From JBCDGZ01 sp038750655 (GTDB lineage Bacteria > Bacteroidota > Bacteroidia > Chitinophagales > Saprospiraceae), in contig JBCDGZ010000067.1 in assembly GCA_038750655.1 (NCBI GenBank), forward strand, positions 1 to 38,842: a stretch of 38,842 nt of DNA, given 5' to 3'. Positions 25,016-37,000 of the stretch are shown here, piece by piece (position 1 is the first letter of the stretch; every line of letters starts with the position of its first letter). The position numbers and the translations under genes were made by a program. The notes below the pieces were generated by a model. The model was not told the DNA's origin. It did no database searches and saw only the letters and a list, made by a program, of their open reading frames with translations.

Positions 25016-28000
25016 CTATACAATCTTATACACCATGTAATCGATTGTCAGCACTACCTGCGGATTCGTCGTAAACCGGGAGTACAGCTTTAAAGAGAAC
25101 ACCCACTCCCCACCCGTCGTACTCGGATTATATACCGTTTTCCAATTTTCAATTACCGTATTCAGCTCATTTCCAGTAGCCGCAGACAGGGTTTGATTGG
25201 GATAGAGACCAATGGGCTGATAGGTCACTAGGCCCTGATCTGCATCGGGAGCTGGACCTACTAACTCAAAGCCATAGCTTAGCTCCATAGTCACCTGCTG
25301 CTCATTGAGCGCAGTGGCAAACAAGGCACTGAAAGTGGCATTCAAAGCCTCAGTCAAGCTGCTGCCCATACTGTTGATGTATACTCGATCACTGTAGTTA
25401 TTCAGTGGCGTCACTACGCTGGCTGCCAGCACCCGATCTGTAGCAAATAAGAACCTTGGGTTGGTCGGCACATCTTCAAGTAGCCCCTGATTGCGTTCTA
25501 CCCACATCTCCGTCCGCGCATTCTGTACCTCTCCGATGTTGAGATTTTCCCACACAATTTTAAATATCGGCCAAGCTGTTGCTGGAATATCGCTAGTCTC
25601 TGGAACTTCATAAACGAGTGCATTGTCGCTGGGCGTCTTTGCCTCCAGTGGGTGGAATTTATCGTCAACTTCTTTGATATAAACGACTGGCCAGGTGCCA
25701 TTCGGACCAGGGTTACCATCCAATGAGATGAGCGTTAGCGAATCCAGGTTGCCATCTTCGCGGTACATTACGCGCGATTCAAAGTTGTAACTCAACTGTG
25801 CAACCAAATCGTCAGTCGGCGAACTGCTGGTCTGCGATGGAGGGATGCGTGCCCCCCAGTATTCGCTGACATTACTGGCGAGTTGGGCGAAGGTCGCCAC
25901 GGCATACTGAATCGTTGATCGATCAACGGTAGATTCAGTGTCTATCAAGGCATTCAGGTCTTTCCAAAGCGGGGTGGCTACTTCGTTATACTGAGCCAGC
26001 TCCGTAAATAGGTCGCGGTCGGCCGCCAGGGCGCTGGCCCGAAGCTGCGGCGGCGCAAGGTTAAACTCCGCAGTGATCATGACCGCATCCTGCTCGGCGT
26101 GTTGATGGGAGTAGGTAAAAGTATATTCCCAAAAACTCAAATCGCTAATCGAGCTAATATTAGTAGTACTGGACTGCTCTGCAGATTGGCCGATGATGAT
26201 CGGCAGGTCTGGGAAAGTGCGCAGCGGGATGGGAATATCGACAGCCCCCGGATCAGTGTTCATTAATGCCGCAGGTTTTTCCTCCTTATCCTGCAGCGGA
26301 ACGAAAGTCAACCAGTCGGAAGCCTGATACGGAGCAGGCACATTTTCGTCGGAGATGTTGAATTCTAGATGAGAAATCTCGTATTCGAATGCTCCCTGTA
26401 CGTTTCGGTTTAAAGGAGGATTATTGAGCGTCACCAGAAAATTGACGTAGGAGTTGGTATCAGCCAGCTGAGTCTTCGCAGCCGTAATGGTCAGCGGTAC
26501 AGTGCTGCCTGTTACTTTCCCATTTCCATACAAAGCTGCCGGAGCTAAGGTTGACCCGGTTTCTTGCCAGGCAGAGTCGATACTGGAATTGTACTGAACA
26601 AGTACGGAAGCCTCATATGCCTTGGCCAGGCTCACACCCAGCTTTTGCTTTAGGGCCGCTTTAGCGTTGGTCAATGCTTCCACATCTTCGACTACACCAA
26701 TATCCAAAACGTTGTCCAGCCCTTCGGCGATGAGTGGGATGAGGGCTTGTTTGGAGGAAATGGCGGAGGTTAAGCTTTGGCGTAGTACTTCATCATCATA
26801 GATCGCCGTTACAAACGGTCCGGAGAGGAAACGATCAAAATCTTCTACGAACTTTCTGGCCCACATTTCTACATCAATATTCTGGAAAGATACCAGTGTT
26901 GCGTCCCCCAATTGACCGTTTGCATTGAGAGGTTGAATGCTTATATTTTGTCGCGATACCAAATATTGGTATAAGGGGGTCAAAGCGAAAAAGTTCGGTG
27001 GTGTAGTATTGGAAACCGCAGGCCCACTGCCAAAGACAACGACTTGACTATCTGTGTTGCCCAGAGTAACGTTGTGAATGCCGGTGGTGCCAAAGTTAAC
27101 AAACCACAAATCCTGCGTTACGCCACTGACTTGAGCGGTGCCTACTCTCAAATTGGGCAACGCCGTTGTCAGCTCATTAACAAAAGTATTAAAAGTCAGC
27201 CCTCCCTGATCGCTCGCCTTCTGGGCCGGCGCTGAAATCGGCGACTCTACCATTTCTACGGGGCCAGTGCCACTGTTGGTCCTAAAGTCTGGATAGATGA
27301 GCGTTGCTGGCCGAACCAGTCGGAGGGAAACCTGCAACGGATTGATTGGCGAAGCGTAAGGCCCACCGCTACCGATGTTGACACTAGCACTGATGTTGGG
27401 CGGAGGCAGCAGAGCAATTGCTCCAGCCTTCAGAAATGTGGTATCTTGATTCTGCCCAGCCGTCATTATTTCTCCAATGCTCACCTGTACATTCTGGTCA
27501 GCAAAGCGGGTTGTCAAAGTATTGAACGTATCGTTTTCCTGGGTCGTGATTTGGGTAAGCCCATCGGCAGTATAGAGCGTGAGGCCAGGGACGATTAAGC
27601 CTTGCATAGCGGCGTTAGCCAGGGCAAAAGAGCTTGCATCAACACCGTAACTCGCTGTGATGTTACTAGGATTACTGTCTTGTCCTAACTGGGCCGGTGG
27701 ACAAAGCAGCAGCGCACCAGTATTTAGTACATTATTAAGCGAGCCAATGGCATTCACCACATCGTCCATCGTAGCCGAAGGGACCTGCAGCTGTAGCTCA
27801 CTCAGTGTAGAGGCAAAGGTAGGCGCATTCCCTGTATTGATTTGATAATTTTGCCCTCCTACCGCAATCGTAAGATTGATTTGTGGAAGAAGGGTATCGG
27901 GCATGTTTTCGTTGAGCTGCGCCAGCAGCACGCTAGCAGAATTGGTACCCGGAGCTTGACTAAATTTAGCACTGATCGCATCCAAGGTATCCGTCGACAT

Positions 28001-31000
28001 AATGGTGTACGCTGTTTGCAACTCCTCGCTTTGTGCAGGCCAGGCCAGTGTGCCCGGAAGCACAAAAGCACTGGTAGCCGGGAGGTTGAATGCAGCATTA
28101 CTTTTCAATAATTGTTCGATCGGACAAGCGTACTGATTGGCAAACTCCTGTAAAGTCGGTGGGGCATTTCCTGCACTCAAATTGGCAAATTGTCCAAAAT
28201 AAATCAAAGCACCCGGATCAAAAAGATTGGCCGTATTGACATTGGAATCGGCCAGAATGGTGCTGCTCAGTCCACTGCTATTACTCGCTAAGGTATCGCT
28301 CTCCTGTACGACGTAGCTGCTGTAGCTCAAGCTCACCCCGGTAGCCAACATGCCTGGTTCTGCCTGATGGAACTGCGCCAATGCTATCACATTCGTGTTG
28401 ACCCCTTCATCGACAAACTGGGCGACAATCGCATTTAAATTATTATTCGTATTGGTCACGGTAATCACCATCTCTGTATCCTCATCTACTTCCATTGTAA
28501 ACTCAAAACCTATCGCCAGGATATTCGCAGCGGCATTCTCACTCGCCAGTGCTTCAATCTGAGTATATTGTTCGGCAGCGAGCGTTTGCAAAGCCTTGGT
28601 AGGCTGGTTATTGCCTGTCGTTAGGGTTTGGGTGGGAATGACCATCGCCGTTCCACTTCGCAGCGGCAGCTCTTGATTCTCGCTGGCTTTAAGTAGATCA
28701 GCTGCCGTAGCAGGCTTGGGCCAACCGTTGGGAGGTAACCCATAAAAGGTGCTGATTGATTGGTTCTCTACATAAGGGTAATAGGCTGGAACGACGGGTA
28801 AGGTGGAGCCAAATAAATCTTGCAATAAAGTATCTGCATTGGCCTGCGCCAACTCGGTGTACCGGATGCCGTAAGTGGTGATCATCGCATCGAGGGTGCT
28901 AAAAGTAGTGGGCTGGGCTGGGTTCAGCTTGCTCAATGCGGAAGCATAGACGTAGGCACCAGCGACAAACTTCCAAATGAGACCAACGTCGGGTAGCTGT
29001 AAGCCTCGGTTGCTATAGTTGGGATCGTCAACAACTTTGAGGGAAGAAACGATCCAGGCGGTGATATTGGATTGAACCAACTGATAATAAACAGCGCGGT
29101 ATTTATTAATATTTTGGGTAATAAGGTCTTGGGTGGCGGCCGCGCTCTGCGAGGGCGAGGGCACCAACTCTGAAGAGCGGTAGGTGATGACAGCCCTCAA
29201 GCTGGCGTTGCCGGAGGTCCCCTGGACTTCGAAATAGCTGCTGATGGCTGGCCACTCCGACAAACCAATCAGGTTATCGGTATAGCCTACCTCAATCTCG
29301 GTAATCCCTTGATTGGCCCCGGCTGCTTGGGTGCGGTTCCCCAAAACATCTCCGAACCCGAAGGCGAACTCAGCCGAAGGCAGGCTACTCAGCATGCCAT
29401 AGCCCCGATAGGGGTCCTCCGATGGATCGGGTAGCCCCACAACCTGGGCCGCCGCCTCGGGCGTCCCCTCCGCCACAAATCTCGCCACGGGCAATACCTG
29501 CTTGTAATAGTGGTAGGTCTCTGCGGCGTCGACCTCCGATTGCGAAGGTTCAGTACCTGCTGCCTGAGCATTCCGCAGGTCTTTTTCTTGCTCCCAAGGT
29601 TGCTGCTGCGTCCCGTCGGAGGGCCCTGGCATCACGGGCAAGCCGGAGGCCGAAGCGACGAAAGGAGACCCTGTCTTGGCATTGACTGCAAAAGTCAGCA
29701 GGCTGTACAGCTCTTTGAGTTGGATTTGAGCGTCGCTGTCGTTACCCGGCGACACAGAGGGGTTGTTGGTGAGCAATTGGAAACCAATGTTGCCGGGAGG
29801 CACCAGCGCCTGCGTGATGGTCTCAGAGCCGTCGGCACTTTCGATGTACAGCGTTTGCTGTGCAGCATTGAGACCTGGCCCCAGCAGCGCACAGTTGTTG
29901 AACGGTAGTAGTGCTCGTCCATCTGGTGCCAAAGCCTGCTGCGTCCCCGCAATGACCAGCAATTGCAAGGTAATATTGCCCTGCTCATCAATAGCACTGC
30001 CCGGTAACTCTTGCCCCGCATCAAAGTAGAAGCCTGTGCCCCCAACGACACTGCCTTCCCAAAGTAGGGTAGTGAAATCCGTCAACGCTGAAAGGCTGGC
30101 GGCATAGAGGGGCGAATTGGGGGCCGCAGGATCGGCCATTCGGACGGCACTGAACACCGGACTCGGCGGTGCGGATTCTGTAGAAAGATTGCTCTTGATG
30201 ATGTAAGTATCATCGGGATTGGGCGTCAAGACGGTGAGCCCCGAGGTATTCGAAGCGTTCGGCGCGGGCGACAGCAGCAGGAAGGCCTGGGTGCTGCTGG
30301 TATCCTGCTGGGCCAGTAACCAAGTTCGCAGGGCAAGTAATAATTGACGATTCTCCGTGTCTACACCCAGCAAAGAAAATTGCTCTGTTCCACTATTCAA
30401 TTGTTTCATCTTAAAAGGCAATAGCATCCCGTAAGTAGCATTCTGCTGTTGTTGTGCTGAGCTTCCTCCATCTTCTCCTTTTTGGGTGGAGAGCACTTCG
30501 TACAGGGTGGTCACGCCGGCTATAGCCTGCTGCAAGAAGTCCTCTGGGAACATCCACAAACTGGGGTTACCGTTAACACTTTCCTGCCCTGCTACAGTCG
30601 GTATTGGTAGAGGGACTGGAGTTTGTAATTCAATTCGATGTTCCAGACCGTAGGTACGCAGTACCGTTCCACTGATGGGCAGCTTTTCGGGGCTAGGGGG
30701 CGTAGGAGGAATGGGAACTACATTCAGACCACTGGCGGGACTTTGATCGATCACCTGTTGGTTGGTATAACTAAAATTGAGGGTGCTGTCAGCCGGTTCG
30801 GTGAGGACCACCATACCCGTTTGCAGTCGGTCATTAGTTAGGCCAGGGTTATAAGTCAGTAAATCGGGGTACTCTGTTTCTAGTGATTCCACACTGTCCC
30901 CGGCGTTGACTGTTCTTGATTCCATCAGGGTAATCCAGGATTGATTCGAAGCAAGCTGCAGGGCAAAGGCGGTAGCAGTAGGCTGTGCACTATTGACGTT

Positions 31001-34000
31001 GATGTCGAATTGCTGCCCGGTGAGGTCATAAAGTGGTAAGGGGTTATCAGGGTCAGGGACCGTATGGCCGTTGTCGGTTTTCAGCCCTGGCAATTGCAAG
31101 CCCGCCATCAGCATTCTGGAAGATTGGTTGACTACGGAGGGGAAGCTATCGCCTTGCAGTACCTGATTGATGAGGACAGAGATGTCCTGCGCGGGCAGGA
31201 GTTTTATTTGCAGTGTGGTCCCCTCGCTGTACAGGCCGTTGAGCTGGAGTAAGGCATCGGTGGCTTCTTCGATGCTCAGGCCATAGGTCTGGGTGATGAC
31301 ATCGAAGCTCAGCGGATTATGCTGGGCAGTTCGGGCTTGTGGAACAGTCACGGCGGCGAGCGGAGCGAGGATGTTGGCCTCTCCCATCCACTGTGCCACC
31401 TGGGGCCAATTGTAGGTCCAGCTGTCCTCGGCATTAGGATTTGATCGCGTCCATGTTGCTCCGACGATCAAGCGCCGGACTAGGGTGACGATGTCTTCGC
31501 CGGGTAGTACGGCAATGGCTGCCGGTGCAGCCGGGATGGACCAAGTATTGGCACTCGACGAGCGGACCGCCCCCTGAAAGCTCTGCCAATTCGAGACGCC
31601 GTTCGGATCGCTGTTGGCAAAATCTTGCTGTAACACCAGCGCGTAGCCGATGCGCAGCAACGTGTCGCCATTTACAGTAGTGTAATTATTCCGATTGCTG
31701 GCATTATTGTAAGCAATCTGAAAAGTATTTGGTACGGTCAACGTTTGGCCAGGAGGCAGCTCGACATCCGAGGCTATGTTTGATCCTGCAAGCAGTCCAT
31801 TCAATAGGGTAGCGTTTTCTGTTATTCCAGTGATGGCCTGCACATACCAACTCGCCATTTCTGGCACAGCAGAATCCTGAAAAATAGACGGTGCACTGTA
31901 CCGCACAAAGAAAGTCCCCGCCGTTCTCAACTGGTCGAAATCCGCAGGCGCATTATTAAAGGTTTGTGTGGATAAATCAAAGGTAGCGTCCGCTAATAGG
32001 AGTTCTTTAGAAGTACTCAAGACGGGAAAATCAGTATTGTTGTAATCCAAAAGTGTAGCGACATCTTGTATTTGAAAAAGGTTGGCAATTGTTCTTAAGG
32101 TATTCCCACTCTTCGTCTGATAAACTAATGTCCCCAGATCACACTGGTCGATGGCGAAGGCTACGCTGGAATTATCCAGGGCAATGACTTCTGGGGGTAC
32201 ACCAATGATAACATCTAAGCTGGTACCGACATCTTTAGTCGCGAGGTCGTTCGCCAAGTTGGGATTGAGAAATTGTAATTCCTCTATCGTGGCTCCCAAG
32301 GCCTCCGCTACACTCGCCAGCGTATCTCCCGATTGTAAGGTGTAACTGACAGTCGCACTCGGCAATCCATTGGCAATATCTACAAGATTTTGTACAGTTC
32401 CATTCACCTCTTGCACCGTTACCTCGGTATTGCTCGTGAGCTTTTGCATCTCTTGCAGGGCATTTTTCACCAACATCAAACAAAAATCTCGAAACATAAA
32501 GCTGGTAAAGGATTCATAATTTGTGGGGTTATCATCCGTTGGCGCTGCTCCGTTGTCGGCCCCTACAGGAAAGTAATTTTTCAACAACTGCGAAATTCCC
32601 CATTCGTAAAGTGTTCCAATCTCATTTTTGTTGGCAAAATTAACATCGTCGATTTGCGTAGAAGTCCATTGTAGGAAGGGCGGCATGGGGACGACCATCG
32701 CTCCCTTTTCGTTTGGAGGCGTATTGGGGTCACCCGAAACAGAGAGGTGAATGTTGTTGGAAAAAAAGATAGCCAGGCTGTTGATGCTGAATCCTGTTGC
32801 CATCGTGTCGGCATCATCTAATGCCTCCACTAGCAGCTCAAGCTGTCCGGCGGTGATGGTATTGCCCTGCTCGACGGAGCGAGGGAGTGCGTTGATGGCG
32901 TACTGCACCAAGCCTTGAGTCAATATATCTGCCGCTAAGGTGCTCGTATCGTTAGGGTCTGTAGCCATCGCGCTGTGATCGGCACTCCTGTCGCTGCAAT
33001 CCGCAGCCGATTGGGCATCAGGAGCGATGCCGGTATCGGCAAAAAGGACCATTGCGCTGCGGTAATTTGGGGTAGGATTAGCGGGTACGGTCTCATTCCA
33101 GTTGAGGGGGACATCGGCAATGGTGAATACGGGTAAAAGGGTGAGGTGTGCTGTCCGTGGGGCATCTGGAAAAACAGCTTGGTCGGGTTGCCAATTGAGG
33201 CCCAAGGGACTACCCAAGGTGACTTCAGCAGCAACAACCCTACTACTTACCGCACTCTGCAAGCCCGCAAAGTGCTGCTTTCTCAGCACCTGATTGCGCC
33301 GATAGCGGTTGCGCCGCAAAGCAAACGATCCACCGCTAGTATTGCGCCGTCGCGCCACAGGCATCTGTAGCATTCTACCCCCACTAGCTGCCACCAAGCG
33401 CGAGCTACCACTATTCAAACTATCACCTGCACTGCTGTTGATGATCCAGGGTGTCGGCTGCGCCGATCCAACGGTGAAGTTCAGTTTAAGATCCGTTTTG
33501 AAAGAAAAATGGACTTTGACAAATAAGACTTTGACGGAGGCTTTAGCCGAGACCGATGCCTTGAACTCAATCAGCATGGGCTGGTAAGACTCGTAGGTGA
33601 TGCTGGCCTGTGCGTAAGCTTCCAGGGTCACGGAGACTTTGATGACTGAAAAATCTACAGAGCCATAGACCTTACCGTGAATGGCCGCCATCGCCTGGCA
33701 TTTGAAATATTGTGCCGGAGCCGTTCCATTGCTACTCGGGTTGAACCAGGCGAGCACGCCCTGGAAAATGACTTCCAGCTGCACATAAGCGCCGCCAGAC
33801 AAGATGCCCGCTTTGATTTCCCGCCCCACGCCTGCGGAAATCCCAATGCCCAATTCGATGACCGGAGAGAAATCGCCGTTGGTAATTCGGGGGACCTGCG
33901 TAGAGGTATCGCCGTTGAGGACACCCAGGTAGAAGCCTCCACGACCGATGAAGATGGCAGCTTGCAGGCTGAAAGAGCGATCGAAGTCGCGGTTGTAGGG

Positions 34001-37000
34001 GAAGCCGAAGTCGACTTTGAAGTTGCCGTTGGTGTAAATCTCAATAACGATGATGCCCAGGGTGAGCGATACCGCACCCAATTGAATGGTTCGAAACAGC
34101 TCCGGTACCTGGAATTCGATCCGAAACATTCCGATGTCATCGGTGATTTTTTTGTAGAGAATTTCGAAGCGTAAACCCGCTAGCGAGCCCGCCCGCTCTC
34201 CACTCAGCGCGATGGATAGGCCGTAGAGCTTAGGGTCATTGAAAATGAAGCTCAGGTCGAGGGTATCAATCAGCGTGAGGTCCAGGCCGATGAGCCATTC
34301 GCTCTCACTGGAATAAACGAGGCCCTGGCCATCGAGGGGGTTAGTATCTTCATCGGGAGGTTGCATATCCGCGCGGAGCTTAGCGATGCTCTCGGCAACG
34401 GTAGCCGGTGTTGTCTCTCCGCTAAAGGTGACATGCTGCCCAATGCCCAGGTAGCGCAGGTCGACGAAGCTTTGCCCCTTGCCCGGTACCGCTGGCGGCG
34501 GATCATTGATAACATCCCAGGTCAGCGGATCATCAGCACCATAATTTTGCCCCAAAAAGCTTCCCGTCAGAATCATATCCACCTTCCCGTCCTGCGACTC
34601 GCGGGAGTAGCGCACCCCAATGGAATCCAGTTTAGCGACGACCAAATCTACATCGGCATTGAATACAAATTCAACAATGTTTTCCTTGGGATCAATGGTC
34701 AATACAAACTGAGAGAGGTCGACTTTTTTGAGCGCATCCCAGGGGGAATCCAATTGGAAGCCAAGGGTAGGGGCCGCCAGGTTGACTAAGTATTCTAACA
34801 TATCGCCCAGCGTAACCCCACCGAGTTGGAGCGAGAGCACCTGGTGATTATCCCCGTTCTTGCCCTCACGCCAAGAGGTCGTTGCCGTCAACCAAAGCTG
34901 ATCAAATTGAACTTTGAATTGGTAAGTAGGCTCGGGCACGCCAAAAGTCAGGCTTGCCGTTACCGCCAGTTTATTGACACTAAACGAACCACTGATAGAA
35001 CCACTAGCTGTATTCGAAGTCGAAGGTTTTTCAACATCCACACTCGCCGAAGCATTGATTTTTAGAGTGGTATTAAAAATGTTGGGCTGCCAGCGGGCAG
35101 AAACAGTACCCCCAAACTTATAGGACGATTGAGTAGTGCCAGAGCCCGTCGTAAAATCCGCCATCAAACGATCAATGGCAATATCTGGCACCCACTGCGG
35201 TAGCTGACCCACTTCTCCATATATAAATTTATACACCAACTTGGTCACACTAATAGAAGTGCCCGGATAGAGCGAGCCACTGAGCCGCCAGCCTTCTGGG
35301 GCATCGGGATTTTGCGTGGGATACTCTGCGCTGATGACAATTCTTGGCCGCGTATAGTCCGACGGATCGCCCTGATCGATGAAAAACACTCCGCTGATTC
35401 CTCCCGAAACTTTTCCCCCCAATACCTGAACGTAAAATTCCAATTGATTGAGAATGATGGTCAGGACGAAGAGGTCAATGCGCCAACCTTGCTCCGCATC
35501 CGGTGATGCAGGGTCACCAAAAAGAATATTCGCATCAGCGTAGTAGTTCTGATCAAGCGGATCGGCAGAAAACGTGAGGGACGTAATATTCATCGTCTGT
35601 AGTCCCGTCGAAGGCCCCGAACTGCCGAAGAAATACTGCAGCGCCTTACCAATCGGAATGTAACTGTCCTTAGTCAAATAACCATTGATGATAAAATCGG
35701 GAATCAATAAGGTGGTCCGCAAAGATACCTTATTGCTGACCTGCTCTAGATTTTCTGTAGAACCAGTAGCGGGAAAATTGGGGTCTGGTATCAGCCCCGA
35801 TAGCACCACACCGTCTCCTTCGCTGCCAAAATTCAAGGTCCCAAATGCTGCCCCATTTAAAGTATTGATTTTTTGAAATTGTCCACTCTCATCCAGCACC
35901 ATCGACCAGCTCCAAACCCAACGGATACCAACATCACTGACGGTTACAAAGGGTACCGGCGGATTCCATTCCTTATCCGACTGTATGGTCATCGATAAAC
36001 TGTTCATCGAGAAAGTTGGGATCGACTGCGAGGTATTGACCTGCAAGTCGACATTGATGCGCGACACATAAAAATCGCTCAGCAGAGGGAAGTTCATCGG
36101 TACCGGCAAGTCTACCCCAAAGATGCTGGTCAGTTGCGACAATCCCTGCACCAAAGTAGTCGTCTCTTTTTGAAAATCTACCGAAAAACTCCATACATCA
36201 CCCGTCGAAAGGATCAGCACCGAAAGTCGCCCTTGGAGGCTTCCCAGCGCGAAGTCGCCAAACAACTCCACGCTCGTAAACGCCTCGCTGAGGGCATATT
36301 CGTCTTCCGATTGAGTGCTCACCAGCGTCAGGCCCGGATTGCTGATGGGTAGGGTAGCGGGGCCGTCCACATCTGCTTGCTGGGTTCCGGTAATGGTCAT
36401 CCCATTGCCTTGCGCGTCTAGTTCGAGGAGCGGGTAGTTGCGATCCACGGTGGGCATGTCCACCGTTCCAGAAAGGGGCAGTGGCCAGTTGCCGACCATG
36501 ATGGTTTTATCGAGAATAAATTGATCATCGGGTTGCAACAAACTACCATTGAGTAGTAGCTGCTGCTCTACACCACTCTTCCCGCTGAAGATGGCATTGC
36601 TAATAGTGAATTTTGTCAGTACGGAGGTCTGCCAATTGAGGCCTACCTGATCGGGGTTTTGCATGAAGGTCTCGGGCAGGTTTTGGAAGAATTGGGAAAA
36701 GCTCCAGTTGCTCGTCACGGCCAGCGAGAGGGTGAAGGTGGTATTGCTTTCGGTGTAGACCAGGGTGCCGGATATGTTATAGGCGTTGGCAGCGATGGTA
36801 TTTCCAGGCTCGGCGAAGGTGCCGTCGCCGGAGAGGGTGACGGTGCCGCCGTCGGGGCTAAGGCCGAGGCTGGCCTCGGTGAGAACGTAGCTGGTGCTGA
36901 TGCCGAAGAGGCCGAGCATAGGGACCATATCGCTGAGATCGGTGGAGCCGTTGGCGGCAGTCCATAGGTCGATAGTAGGCTGGCCGGGGCCAGTTTGGAG

